A stretch of DNA of 64,000 nucleotides, taken from positions 62,001-126,000 of the forward strand of contig CBCTHE010000009.1 in NCBI GenBank assembly GCA_965146665.1, written 5' to 3'. The notes under the pieces were generated by a model. It did no database searches. It was not told the origin of the DNA and saw nothing but the letters and a program-made list of their open reading frames with translations. The stretch's first letter is position 1. Each line of letters begins with the position of its first letter. The position numbers and the translations under genes were made by a program. Shown one piece after another: positions 6,851 to 14,965 of the stretch. The stretch comes from Ructibacterium sp965146665 (GTDB taxonomy: Bacteria; Bacillota; Clostridia; Monoglobales; Monoglobaceae).

Positions 6851-8270
6851 CTCCGTTCAGGAGCCGGAGCAGCTCCTGCCGGACTGCGGCCGGATTCCCC
6901 CGGCCCTGTAAAAGCCGCATACATTGGCCCATCAGAAAGCCAAGGGCCTGCTCCCGGCCCGCCTGCCAGTCCTCCCGGGCCTTTGGATGCTCCGCAGCGG
7001 CGCGGGCAGCGGCCCCGCGGATGACCGCCGCGTCGCTGGTCTGCTCCAGCCCGTTTTCCCGGATATAGGCCGCCGGGTCAGCTGTGCCGTCAAAAATGGC
7101 CTCCAGCGTCTCCTTTGCCCCCTGGCGGTTCACTGCGCCCTGTTCCAGCAAATCCAGGAGCAGGGCAAACTTTTCGGGTTTCATGGACAGCTTTTCCGGT
7201 TCCATCCCGCGTTCGCTCAGAATCCGGCGCACTTCGCCAAGGATCCAGCTGCACGCCTCTCTGGGAGGTGCCCCGCATGCCAGAGACGCCCGGAAAAAGT
7301 CCAGGAGCGCCGGCTCGCCCAGCAGCAGCTCCGTGCTCTCCTCCGAAAGCCCCAGCTTCCGGCATTGGGCGCGGACCGCCGCCGGAAGGGCGGGAAGCCC
7401 GTCCTCCACAGATCTGATCCACGCCGGATCCAGGGCCAGGGGCGGCAGATCCGGCTCCGGGAAATAGCGGTAATCCGCGGCCTCCTCCTTGGTTCGCATG
7501 GAAAAAGTCTGTCCCTGCGTCTCATCCCAGCGCCGGGTCTCCTGCGGAACCGTCTCTCCCTTTTCCAGAAGGGCGGCCTGACGCCGCGCCTCCGCCTCCG
7601 CCGCCCGGACCACAGAGCGGATGGAGTTCAGATTCTTCATCTCGGTTCTGGCGCCCAGCTCTGGACTGCCGGCGGGCCGAACCGAAAGGTTGACGTCCAC
7701 CCGCATGGATCCCTCCTGCATCTTACAGTCCGATACCCGAAGAAGCCGCAGAACATGCCGGAGCTCCTTCACAAAGGCGGCCGCCTCCGCGCCGCTTCTG
7801 AAATCCGGCTCGGTCACAATCTCAATCAGCGGCACGCCGCACCGGTTGTAGTCGCAGAGGCTCTGCTCCCCCCTGTCATGAATCAGCTTGCCCGCGTCTT
7901 CCTCCAGATGGATCTCCCGGATTCGGACGCGCTTTGTTGCCGGGGCCGCAATATCCAGATACCCGTCCCGGCACAGGGGCGCATACAGCTGGGAGATCTG
8001 ATAGGCCTTGGGCAGATCCGGGTAAAAATAGTTCTTCCGGTCAAAACGGGTTTGCGCCGCGACGGTACACCCAAGGCCCAGCCCGGCCAGAACGGCAAGC
8101 TCCACCGCCCGGCGGTTCAGGGACGGCAGGGTCCCCGGCATACCGGTACACACCGGACAGCACTGGGTATTGGGCGATTTTCCAAAGGCCGTGGCACAGC
8201 CGCAGAACAGCTTGCTCTCTGTCAGTAGCTCCGCATGAATCTCCAGACCGATCACCGTTTCCCATTTCAT
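6843..8270 (-). CDS. gatB: Aspartyl/glutamyl-tRNA(Asn/Gln) amidotransferase subunit B
   Basis: 475 residues. GatB phosphorylates Glu (or Asp) mischarged on tRNA-Gln (tRNA-Asn) and lets ammonia from GatA amidate it; most Firmicutes need it to make Gln-tRNA. The N-terminus has the signature WETVIGLEIHAEL, followed by the zinc-site-like CGCATAFGKSPNTQCCPVC and the motif MPGTLPSLN. The C-terminus has the YqeY-like tail domain. The ATG at 8270 has GGAGGTG eight bases upstream and is preferred over a site seven codons earlier. It overlaps gatA by ATGA, so the two are translationally coupled. Confidence 0.96.
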   Translation of the reverse strand: MKWETVIGLEIHAELLTESKLFCGCATAFGKSPNTQCCPVCTGMPGTLPSLNRRAVELAVLAGLGLGCTVAAQTRFDRKNYFYPDLPKAYQISQLYAPLCRDGYLDIAAPATKRVRIREIHLEEDAGKLIHDRGEQSLCDYNRCGVPLIEIVTEPDFRSGAEAAAFVKELRHVLRLLRVSDCKMQEGSMRVDVNLSVRPAGSPELGARTEMKNLNSIRSVVRAAEAEARRQAALLEKGETVPQETRRWDETQGQTFSMRTKEEAADYRYFPEPDLPPLALDPAWIRSVEDGLPALPAAVRAQCRKLGLSEESTELLLGEPALLDFFRASLACGAPPREACSWILGEVRRILSERGMEPEKLSMKPEKFALLLDLLEQGAVNRQGAKETLEAIFDGTADPAAYIRENGLEQTSDAAVIRGAAARAAAEHPKAREDWQAGREQALGFLMGQCMRLLQGRGNPAAVRQELLRLLNGEK

Positions 8271-9721
8271 GTCGTTTTCACCTCCGGCCAATGCTTATGA
8301 TATGCGGTCACCCGCTGAAATTCCAGGCCCGCCTGGAACAGCCGGGCCTCTGCCATGGCCGGGGCAATCAGCTGAATCCCCACCGGCATACCGGCTTTAT
8401 CCCGGCCGCCCGGCAGGGTCATGGCGGGCAGTCCCGCCAGATTCGCCCCCACTGTGTGGCAGTCGCTCTGATACATCCGCACCGGGTCATCCAGCAGGGC
8501 GCCCAGCTTTGGCGCGGTTTCCGGCGCGGCAGGCGCAAGGAGAAGGTCATACCGGGCAAAGGCCCGGTCAAAAGCGGCTTTGACCCGCTCTCTGGCCCGC
8601 TGCGCCCGCCTGTAATAGTCCTCCCTATACCCGGCGGACAGGACAAAATTCCCAAGCAGAATCCGCTGTCTGACCTCCGGCCCAAACCCCTGTGTGCGGG
8701 TCCTGGCCAGCTGTTCCCGGAGCCGCCCGCTCTCCGGCGTCCGGAATCCGTACTTCCAGCCGTCATACCGGGATAGATTCGAGGCGGCCTCCGCGCAGGC
8801 AATGATGTAATAGGCCGCAGCGGCCTCACCGGCGCTGTCCAGCGCCATCACCTCTGTCTTTGCGCCCTGGGCTTCAAACACAGCCGCCGCGGCCTGCACA
8901 CAGGCCCGGACCTCCTCTGCCGCCATGTCCAGATACGCGGCGGGAATTCCAATTTTCATGTCCCGCACACCGGTCTCCGCCGGACGGACAGGCGCGCCGT
9001 CCCGGCTGGTCATATCCCGCGGATCCCGTCCGCATAGCAAATCCAGCACCGCGGCACAGTCCCGCACATCCCGGGCCATTGGCCCAATCTGGTCCAAGGA
9101 TGAAGCATAGGCAATCAGCCCGTATCTGGACACCCGGCCATAGGTTGGCTTGACGCCGGTGATTCCGCAGTGGGACCCGGGCTGCCGAATGCTTCCGCCC
9201 GTATCTGAGCCCAGAGCACAGAACGCACTGCCCGCCGCCACTGCGGCCGCCGGGCCGCCGGAGGAGCCCCCGGGCGACCGAGTCAGGTCCCATGGATTTT
9301 TGACAGGACCGAAACAGGAGGTCTCGCTGGTGGAACCCATGGCGAATTCGTCCATATTTGCCTTTCCCAGAACAAGCATACCGCCCTGCTTCAGCCGTTC
9401 CACTGCCGCCGCGTCATAGGCGGGAACAAAATTTTTCAGCATAGCCGAGGCACAGGTGGTCGGGATACCCCGGGTACAGATGTTATCCTTGATCAAAACC
9501 GGGACACCGGCAAGAGGCGAGGCCGGCTCTTGCCGGAAAATCCGCCGCTGGAGCGCCTCCGCCTCTTCCAAAGCCCGCTCCCAGTCCACAGCAAGATAGG
9601 CGCCGCACGCAGCTGTCTCCCGCTCCCTCTGCCGGAGCGCCTCCACCGCCTCCGGGACTGTGCACGCCCCTTCGCGCAGGGCCGCGCCCAGTTCCAGTGC
9701 CGTATAGTTCCAAATCTCCAT
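8267..9721 (-). CDS. gatA: Aspartyl/glutamyl-tRNA(Asn/Gln) amidotransferase subunit A
   Basis: 484 residues, an amidase-signature enzyme that releases ammonia from glutamine for GatB. The Lys-Ser-Ser catalytic set is visible: K in VPVLIKDNI (~78), S in the SPGGSSGGPAAAVAAG loop and S in DTGGSIRQPG (~175). Length is normal. GAGGAGGG precedes the ATG. It is the middle gene of gatC-gatA-gatB: 9 bases after gatC and 4-base overlap with gatB. Confidence 0.97.
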   Translation of the reverse strand: MEIWNYTALELGAALREGACTVPEAVEALRQRERETAACGAYLAVDWERALEEAEALQRRIFRQEPASPLAGVPVLIKDNICTRGIPTTCASAMLKNFVPAYDAAAVERLKQGGMLVLGKANMDEFAMGSTSETSCFGPVKNPWDLTRSPGGSSGGPAAAVAAGSAFCALGSDTGGSIRQPGSHCGITGVKPTYGRVSRYGLIAYASSLDQIGPMARDVRDCAAVLDLLCGRDPRDMTSRDGAPVRPAETGVRDMKIGIPAAYLDMAAEEVRACVQAAAAVFEAQGAKTEVMALDSAGEAAAAYYIIACAEAASNLSRYDGWKYGFRTPESGRLREQLARTRTQGFGPEVRQRILLGNFVLSAGYREDYYRRAQRARERVKAAFDRAFARYDLLLAPAAPETAPKLGALLDDPVRMYQSDCHTVGANLAGLPAMTLPGGRDKAGMPVGIQLIAPAMAEARLFQAGLEFQRVTAYHKHWPEVKTT

Positions 9722-9730
9722 GCCCTCCTC

Positions 9731-10015
9731 CTATTCCACCGTCTTTGGCACGGCAAAATACATGCCGTCGGTTTGCGGCGCGTTTTGCAGAAGCGCGGTC
9801 CGCTCCATGGAGGGTTCGGCAAAGTCCCCGCGCAGATCAGACAGTCCAGCCCCCGGTTCCGGCTCCGCTCCGTCCGGCGGCTCCGCCTCCCGCAGGACCT
9901 CCATACTGCGCAGAACCGCATCCAGCCGTTCCGCCGCCCGGGCACGCTCTGTTTCTGTCAGCTCCAGCGCGGAGATCTCCTCCAGCCGCCTGACCGTCTC
10001 TTTTGTAATCTTCAA
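9731..10015 (-). CDS. gatC: Aspartyl/glutamyl-tRNA(Asn/Gln) amidotransferase subunit C
   Basis: 94 residues, the small chaperone-like subunit that wraps round GatA. The sequence KITKETVRRLEEISALELTETE is the standard GatC start, and ...APQTDGMYFAVPKTVE the standard end. The start is best placed at a TTG (10015) preceded by AGGGGTG; a GTG three codons upstream is possible but lacks a ribosome site. First gene of the gatCAB operon. Confidence 0.9.
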   Translation of the reverse strand: MKITKETVRRLEEISALELTETERARAAERLDAVLRSMEVLREAEPPDGAEPEPGAGLSDLRGDFAEPSMERTALLQNAPQTDGMYFAVPKTVE

Positions 10016-10123
10016 TGGATTCACCCCTGTTTCCGGATATGACAAACGGCCGGGCATCTCACTGCCGCAGCCGTTTCTTCCGTGTCCTTTCATAAAGGCT
10101 GTAAGCCCTTCGTCTTCATTTTA

Positions 10124-12175
10124 TTATAGGGACAGCTGGTTGTCGTTCTGATTTTCCTTTACCTTATCCTGTATCTGCTTCTTGACTTCCTCATCTGTCA
10201 GGCCGGAATCCGGGTCGTCTGTAGCCCGGGGCTTCACGGTTGCCGTACTGGACGGCAGTCCGCCGTTCCCGTCCGCCTTTCCGGCGGTGGACTCAGGCTT
10301 CGAAGGCGACGCGGTCGCCGTGGAGGAAACCAGCTTCTTATTCTCCTTTTTGGGGTCATAGACCACAATATCACCCAGCTCCAAGCCGGAGATGATCTCC
10401 ACATTGGTCCCGTCCGCGATGCCGTACCGGACGGTTACCAGCTTACAGCCCTTGGGGACCTCAATCCACGGGAATGCCAGTTCTTCGTCGCTGGCGCCCT
10501 CCTGCTCCGGCACAGCCGAAGCCTCCGGGTCCGCCGTGGTCTCCGGGTCAACGGCAGGCTGGGTCAGGGCGTTCTCCCGGACCAGCACCAGCGCGTTCTG
10601 ACCGTCCGCCTCCATCAGGGCCTGCTCCGGCAGGTACATGACATTGGTCGAGGATGCCAGAATGATCTTGGCGTTCACCTTCATGCCCGCCTTCAGATCG
10701 CCGGGCTCCTCCACCGTCACGTCCACGTCAAACATGGTCTTTCCCTCTTCGTTCACCTTGCCCTCGCTGGCCACCCGGGTGACCTGTCCGGAAAAGGTCT
10801 CGTTGGGAATGGAATCCGTATTGACGATTGCGCTCTGGCCGGGCTCTATCTCCCAAATATTGTATTCATCCACCTGGAACGTGAATTTCATGGAATTCAT
10901 ATCAACAATCACCATCATGGGATTTTCCAGATTGGTGATGCTGACGTTATCGCCCACCTTGGCGTTTTTCTCCACGACCACGCCCGTGACCGGCGACTTG
11001 ATGGTATAATTCTCAAGCTGTTTCTGGGCCGCTTCCAAGTCCAGCTCATTGCTCTTCTGGTCATAGGAATTGGTCTTCTGGCTGGCCTCCGCCTGGTCAT
11101 CCTTCACCGTGGCGATCAGCGTACCGCTGGACACGCTTCGGCCCTTGCTGACACTGACAGAAGAAACCGTGCCGGACACAGTGGAAACCACAGACACCAC
11201 CGTATCATCCGCCCGCTCAATGGTGGCAACAATCTGCCCGGCGGAAATACTGCTTCCGGAGCTGATATACAATGTCTGGATGGTGCCGCTGTCCGTAGAA
11301 TAGATCTTTGAGGCCGCTGTCTTGCTGGAGGAGCCAATGGCCTTGGACCGGTCCAGCTGGTTCTGGGCGCGCTTCACCGCCAGCAGTGCTTCGGTGTCGT
11401 CCAGCTTATAAAGGACCGCCCCCTCCGCCACCGTGTCGCCCACCTCGGGCACAGATTCCACCACAGAGCCTGCCACCAGTGAGGTGATGGTATAGTGGGC
11501 GTTGGCGGACATGGTTCCGGAGGTGTTCATGGAATGGATCACGTTTCCCCTTGCAACCGCGGACTGAGAATAGCCCCGCAGAGGATTCATGGTAACCGCG
11601 AGCACCATAATCACGCCGGAGATCAAAACAATGACCCCCAGGGACACACCCGCGCCCAAAAGCAGGGATTTGTGCTTTTTGCAAAAGGCCTTCGCGCGGG
11701 CCTTATAATCGGTCTGCTCCGCGATTTCCTCATGCACAGGCGCCTCTTCCGGCGCCAGCTCAGACAGATCCAGATGAATCTTCTCCACCATTCCAGCCTC
11801 ATCCTCCCCGCGCTTCGGGGCATAGGCGGCATAGTCCGCCGCCTGGGTCTCACCGAGGCCATAGACGGGCTCCAGCTCTCCGGTCTCATCCATCCTGTCC
11901 GCACGCTCCGCGTCCAGAACAGCCTGCACCTCCTCCGGGCTCAGAACTCTGGTCGCGTCCAGGGGGTCCGCCTCTGTCTCCGCCTCCTGCCAGATGGGGG
12001 CTGTCTCCTGCGATACAGCCGGAACATCCGCTTCCTCCGAAGGGACGGATTCAGCAGGGGCATTTACCGCCTGATCCTCAGGCTCGTCCTGGAGCAGGAT
12101 AAAATCCTCCAGCTCCTCCTGTCCGCTTTCTTTTTTCGAAAAAGCGTTGCGCATCTTACGCAGCCACTCTGCCAT
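10124..12175 (-). CDS. Membrane-fusion (HlyD/MacA-type) adaptor with long acidic cytosolic head
   Basis: 683 residues. Residues 1-170 are hydrophilic and very acidic (about a quarter D/E) and end in a basic stop-transfer stretch. One membrane helix follows (171-195: LLLGAGVSLGVIVLISGVIM). The extracellular part is a classic adaptor: two split biotinyl-lipoyl-like domains (VAGSVVESVPEVGDTVAEG, GTVSSVSVSKGRSVSSGTLIA), short hairpin, beta barrel (YNIWEIEPGQSAIVNTDS) and a Pro/Ser/Thr-rich tail. Such proteins normally pair with a MacB-type ABC permease. None is in the window, and the neighbours are gatCAB and eda-kdgK. The acidic head is unusual for the family. Confidence 0.88.
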   Translation of the reverse strand: MAEWLRKMRNAFSKKESGQEELEDFILLQDEPEDQAVNAPAESVPSEEADVPAVSQETAPIWQEAETEADPLDATRVLSPEEVQAVLDAERADRMDETGELEPVYGLGETQAADYAAYAPKRGEDEAGMVEKIHLDLSELAPEEAPVHEEIAEQTDYKARAKAFCKKHKSLLLGAGVSLGVIVLISGVIMVLAVTMNPLRGYSQSAVARGNVIHSMNTSGTMSANAHYTITSLVAGSVVESVPEVGDTVAEGAVLYKLDDTEALLAVKRAQNQLDRSKAIGSSSKTAASKIYSTDSGTIQTLYISSGSSISAGQIVATIERADDTVVSVVSTVSGTVSSVSVSKGRSVSSGTLIATVKDDQAEASQKTNSYDQKSNELDLEAAQKQLENYTIKSPVTGVVVEKNAKVGDNVSITNLENPMMVIVDMNSMKFTFQVDEYNIWEIEPGQSAIVNTDSIPNETFSGQVTRVASEGKVNEEGKTMFDVDVTVEEPGDLKAGMKVNAKIILASSTNVMYLPEQALMEADGQNALVLVRENALTQPAVDPETTADPEASAVPEQEGASDEELAFPWIEVPKGCKLVTVRYGIADGTNVEIISGLELGDIVVYDPKKENKKLVSSTATASPSKPESTAGKADGNGGLPSSTATVKPRATDDPDSGLTDEEVKKQIQDKVKENQNDNQLSL

Positions 12176-12594
12176 TGATATACCTCCTATATCATATCCA
12201 CCAGGATATATATACCGTTTTTCAAAACCATTTTACCATTTCATACCGTATCATTATATCAAAGCCATATTGCGCAAATGTTAACGAACTGTTAAAATTT
12301 TAAAACATTTCAACAAAAAACCTCTGTCCGTCCCGCCGGGCGCAGAAGGACGCTCCGTTCCGCAGGGCGCGGAGCGTCCCCGCCGGATTCCGCGCAGTTC
12401 ACAGCCCGCCGCGGCTTCCGCTTCAATTCATGGCCATATCATGCTTATTATGTACCCAATACCGAAATTTCACACATCCGATTCAGCGGATTTCCGCAAA
12501 CGCTGTGTTTGTCCGGCCGAACCAGCGTCCCGTAATGCGTAAAAAAACAGCACAGCGAAACGAAAACGCTGTGCTGTTTGATAAAAAATCCTGA
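12176..12594. other. Intergenic region between the adaptor gene and kdgK
   Basis: 419 bases without a gene. From the left: the adaptor's Shine-Dalgarno (AGGAGG), an AT-rich stretch with an extended -10 (TG-A-TATAAT on the minus strand, box at 12253-12258), a 10-bp perfect hairpin GGACGCTCCG/CGGAGCGTCC (12348-12357 with 12370-12379, 12-base loop) of unknown role, and the kdgK terminator. No open frame or RNA family was recognised. Confidence 0.6.
12541..12579 (-). terminator. Terminator of the eda-kdgK operon
   Basis: On the minus strand a 13-bp perfect stem, AAACAGCACAGCG with its complement (12567-12579 and 12545-12557), is followed by a T run (12541-12547), 15 bases after the kdgK stop. 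Confidence 0.93.
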
Positions 12595-13626
12595 TTATCT
12601 CTGAACACGGCCGCTGCCGTCGCCGCCCACCAGGTTCTCCACGTCCGCGCGGGAGACCAGGTTGAAGTCGCCGGGAATGGTGTGCTTCAGCGCGGAAGCC
12701 GCAACGCCGAATTCCAGCGCATCTTTGAAGTTCTTGCCGTCCAGGAATCCGCAGATGGTACCGCCGGCAAAGGAGTCGCCGCCGCCGACGCGGTCAACAA
12801 TGGGGCGCACCCGGTATTCTCTGGAGTGATAGAACTCCTTGGTGTCTCTGGAGTAAATGCACGCAGACCAGCCGTTGTCAGAGGCGCTGTGGCTGACCCG
12901 CAGAGAGCTGATGACATACTCAAAGTTGAATTTTTCAACCATCTGCTTGAAGATATCCTCATAGCCCGCCAGCTCCAGATCACCGCTGGTAACGTCGGTC
13001 TCGCCGGGCTTGAAGCCCAGAACCTTCTCCGCGTCCTCCTCGTTGCCGATGCAGACGTCCACATACTGCATCAGATTGGTCATGACCTTCTGCGCCTTTT
13101 CACTGCTCCAGAGCTTCTTTCTGAAGTTCAGGTCAACGGAAACCTTCACGCCCTTTGCCTTGGCGGCTTTCAGCGCCGCCTCGGTCAGCTCGGCCGCGGC
13201 GTCGGAGACCGCAGGCGTAATGCCGGTGAAGTGGAACCAGTCAACCCCTTCGAAAATAGCGTCAAAATCAAAGTCAGCCGCAGCAGCGGTTGCAATGGAG
13301 GAATGGGCCCGGTCATAGACGACATTGGACGCGCGCATCGCACTGCCGCTCTCCAGGAAGTAGATGCCCAGCCGCTCGCCGCCCTTGGCAATGAACCGGG
13401 TGTCAACATTCATCTTCCGCAGTGCCGCCACAGCGCAGGCGCCAATCGGATTTTCCGGAACCTTGGTGACAAAGGAAGCGTCGTGGCCGTAATTGGCCAG
13501 AGAAACCGCCACATTTGCCTCACCGCCGCCGTAGCAGACGTCAAACTCGTCAGCCTGAATGAATTTCTCATTTCCGGGCGTGGATAATCTGAGCATAATC
13601 TCGCCCATAGTAACAACTTTTGCCAT
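12595..13626 (-). CDS. kdgK: 2-dehydro-3-deoxygluconokinase (PfkB family)
   Basis: 343 residues. It phosphorylates 2-keto-3-deoxygluconate to KDPG in the cytoplasm. It starts MAKVVTMGEIMLRLSTPGNEKF and has FDVCYGGGEANVAVSLANYG, typical of KdgK. The PfkB C-terminal signature with the catalytic Asp is DRVGGGDSFAGGTICGF (about residue 278). AAGGAG precedes the ATG. It follows eda (KDPG aldolase), giving a two-enzyme route from 2-keto-3-deoxygluconate to pyruvate and glyceraldehyde-3-phosphate. That route is the standard fate of unsaturated uronic acids from pectin-like or glycosaminoglycan breakdown, and fits the lyase locus at 32-54 kb. Confidence 0.94.
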   Translation of the reverse strand: MAKVVTMGEIMLRLSTPGNEKFIQADEFDVCYGGGEANVAVSLANYGHDASFVTKVPENPIGACAVAALRKMNVDTRFIAKGGERLGIYFLESGSAMRASNVVYDRAHSSIATAAAADFDFDAIFEGVDWFHFTGITPAVSDAAAELTEAALKAAKAKGVKVSVDLNFRKKLWSSEKAQKVMTNLMQYVDVCIGNEEDAEKVLGFKPGETDVTSGDLELAGYEDIFKQMVEKFNFEYVISSLRVSHSASDNGWSACIYSRDTKEFYHSREYRVRPIVDRVGGGDSFAGGTICGFLDGKNFKDALEFGVAASALKHTIPGDFNLVSRADVENLVGGDGSGRVQR

Positions 13627-13664
13627 TGGAATAACTCTCCTTTTTGTTGGTTTATATCATCCCG

Positions 13665-13728
13665 CCGCCCGCATGGACGGGCGGTCTGTTTTTTCTGCAC
13701 GCTCTGCGCCGCGGTTCTTATGCCGCGG
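13665..13728 (-). other. Two hairpins in the eda-kdgK spacer
   Basis: CCGCCCG/CGGGCGG (13665-13684, 6-base loop) and CCGCGG/CCGCGG (13709-13728) lie between the two coupled genes. Neither has a T run in the direction of transcription, so they look like processing or stability elements of the operon mRNA rather than terminators. Confidence 0.5.
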
Positions 13729-13736
13729 AATACGGT

Positions 13737-14381
13737 CTACTGTCCGCGCGCCTCTTTGATCCGCTTGATGAATTCTTTCGCGGTGGCGGTGATTGCCGCA
13801 TAGTCGCCGGTCTTTGCGCCCTTGGTCAGAGAGGAGCCCGCGCCTACGGCAACCGCGCCCGCCTTGATCCACTGGTCCACATTGTCCACGTCCACACCGC
13901 CGGTAGGCATCATCTTTGCGTGAGGAAGCGGGCCTCTGATGTCCTTGATGATGGTGGGGCCGAACAGGTCGGCCGGGAATATTTTCACAATATCCGCGCC
14001 GGCTTCCATTGCGGTCAGAACCTCTGTGATGGTCATACATCCGGGCATATAGGGGATGCGGTATCTGTTACAAAGTCTTGCCGCCTCCAGATTGAAGCCG
14101 GGGCTCACCACAAAATTCGCGCCGGAGAGAATCGCCTGACGGGCGGTCTCACTGTCCAGAACAGTTCCCGCGCCCAGCAGCATTTCCCCATTGTTGTATT
14201 TATTTGCCAACGCCTCAATCACTTTATGTGCGCCCGGCACGGTAAAGGTCAGCTCAATCGAGGGACAGCCGCCCTCTAAGCAGGCGTCGCTGATCCGGAT
14301 GGCTTCCTCCGCGGAGCTCGCGCGGACAACGGCAACCAGACCGGCATCGGTCATTTTGGTGATTACTTTTTCTTTTTCCAT
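13737..14381 (-). CDS. eda: KDPG/KHG aldolase
   Basis: 214 residues, class I aldolase of the KDPG family. The acid/base Glu lies in CPSIELTFTVPGA (~45) and the Schiff-base Lys in ADIVKIFPADLFGP (~133). MPTGGVDVDN is the phosphate loop. It splits KDPG into pyruvate and glyceraldehyde-3-phosphate. AAAGGAAG precedes the ATG. It is first in the operon with kdgK, with a strong promoter upstream. Confidence 0.95.
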   Translation of the reverse strand: MEKEKVITKMTDAGLVAVVRASSAEEAIRISDACLEGGCPSIELTFTVPGAHKVIEALANKYNNGEMLLGAGTVLDSETARQAILSGANFVVSPGFNLEAARLCNRYRIPYMPGCMTITEVLTAMEAGADIVKIFPADLFGPTIIKDIRGPLPHAKMMPTGGVDVDNVDQWIKAGAVAVGAGSSLTKGAKTGDYAAITATAKEFIKRIKEARGQ

Positions 14382-14434
14382 TTTGAAGCTTCCTTTCTTT
14401 TGGATAGATTCATTTCGATTATCTTCGCGACAAT

Positions 14435-14463
14435 ATTATACAACAAGGCGTGGGGGAAAGCAA
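14435..14463 (-). promoter_or_regulatory. Promoter of eda-kdgK
   Basis: On the minus strand TTGCTT (14458-14463), 17-base spacer, TATAAT (14435-14440). The leader is about 45 bases. Confidence 0.8.
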
Positions 14464-14965
14464 TATCTTTTTTCACAAATTTATTCCGTATTTTCCATTC
14501 CCATCCCCGCAGTCCCACCAACCCCGGCATTCCCTCCGGGCCGTACCGGCCGGACAACGGCTTCAGTCCCCCCTTGCTCTTGTTTTATATTTTAGGAAGT
14601 TTTTCCGGCGGGCATTCAGAAAGCCTCCATTGCATCGACAAAAACTGCATGATTTTTTACAGTAAATCGAATAATTTTTGTGACTTCTTACAAAAATATT
14701 TGTATGGTTAAAAAAATAACAATTTCTTCTTGCAAATTTTCATTAAGTATTGTAAACTTAAGTTTGAATTTTGTTTTTCTGTAGTGGATAAAGTCTATTA
14801 TATGTTAGTCTTTATGTTAGTCTTTATCTTATGACAGAAAGGCAAAATGATGAACGCCGGGCTTGACCAGGCCGTTTTTTGCGTTCATATATTTGACAAT
14901 CCAGAAAACAATACCTGGCCCCTTGCGGAGCCGATGTATGTTATGATATTTAGGAGGTTATTTCC
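14464..14965. other. Long AT-rich intergenic region upstream of pfkA
   Basis: Nearly 500 bases with no gene. Notable parts are two perfect tandem 12-mers ATGTTAGTCTTT (14802-14825), a terminator-like element (imperfect CGGGC/GGCCG stem, 14858-14874, then six T), and an inverted repeat ATGAACGC/GCGTTCAT (14850-14857 with 14881-14888) enclosing it. No single sigma-A promoter for pfkA stands out; TTGACC (14863-14868) is a weak candidate -35. The region may hold an attenuator or binding sites for a sugar-responsive regulator. Confidence 0.5.

Noticed and set aside
12348..12379. 10-bp hairpin considered as a terminator
   Set aside because: No T run directly follows on either strand, and kdgK already ends at a strong terminator at 12541-12579. 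Kept only as a structure of unknown role.
14893..14898. TTGACA upstream of pfkA as a -35 box
   Set aside because: No acceptable -10 occurs 16-18 bases downstream (TGGCCC is found there).
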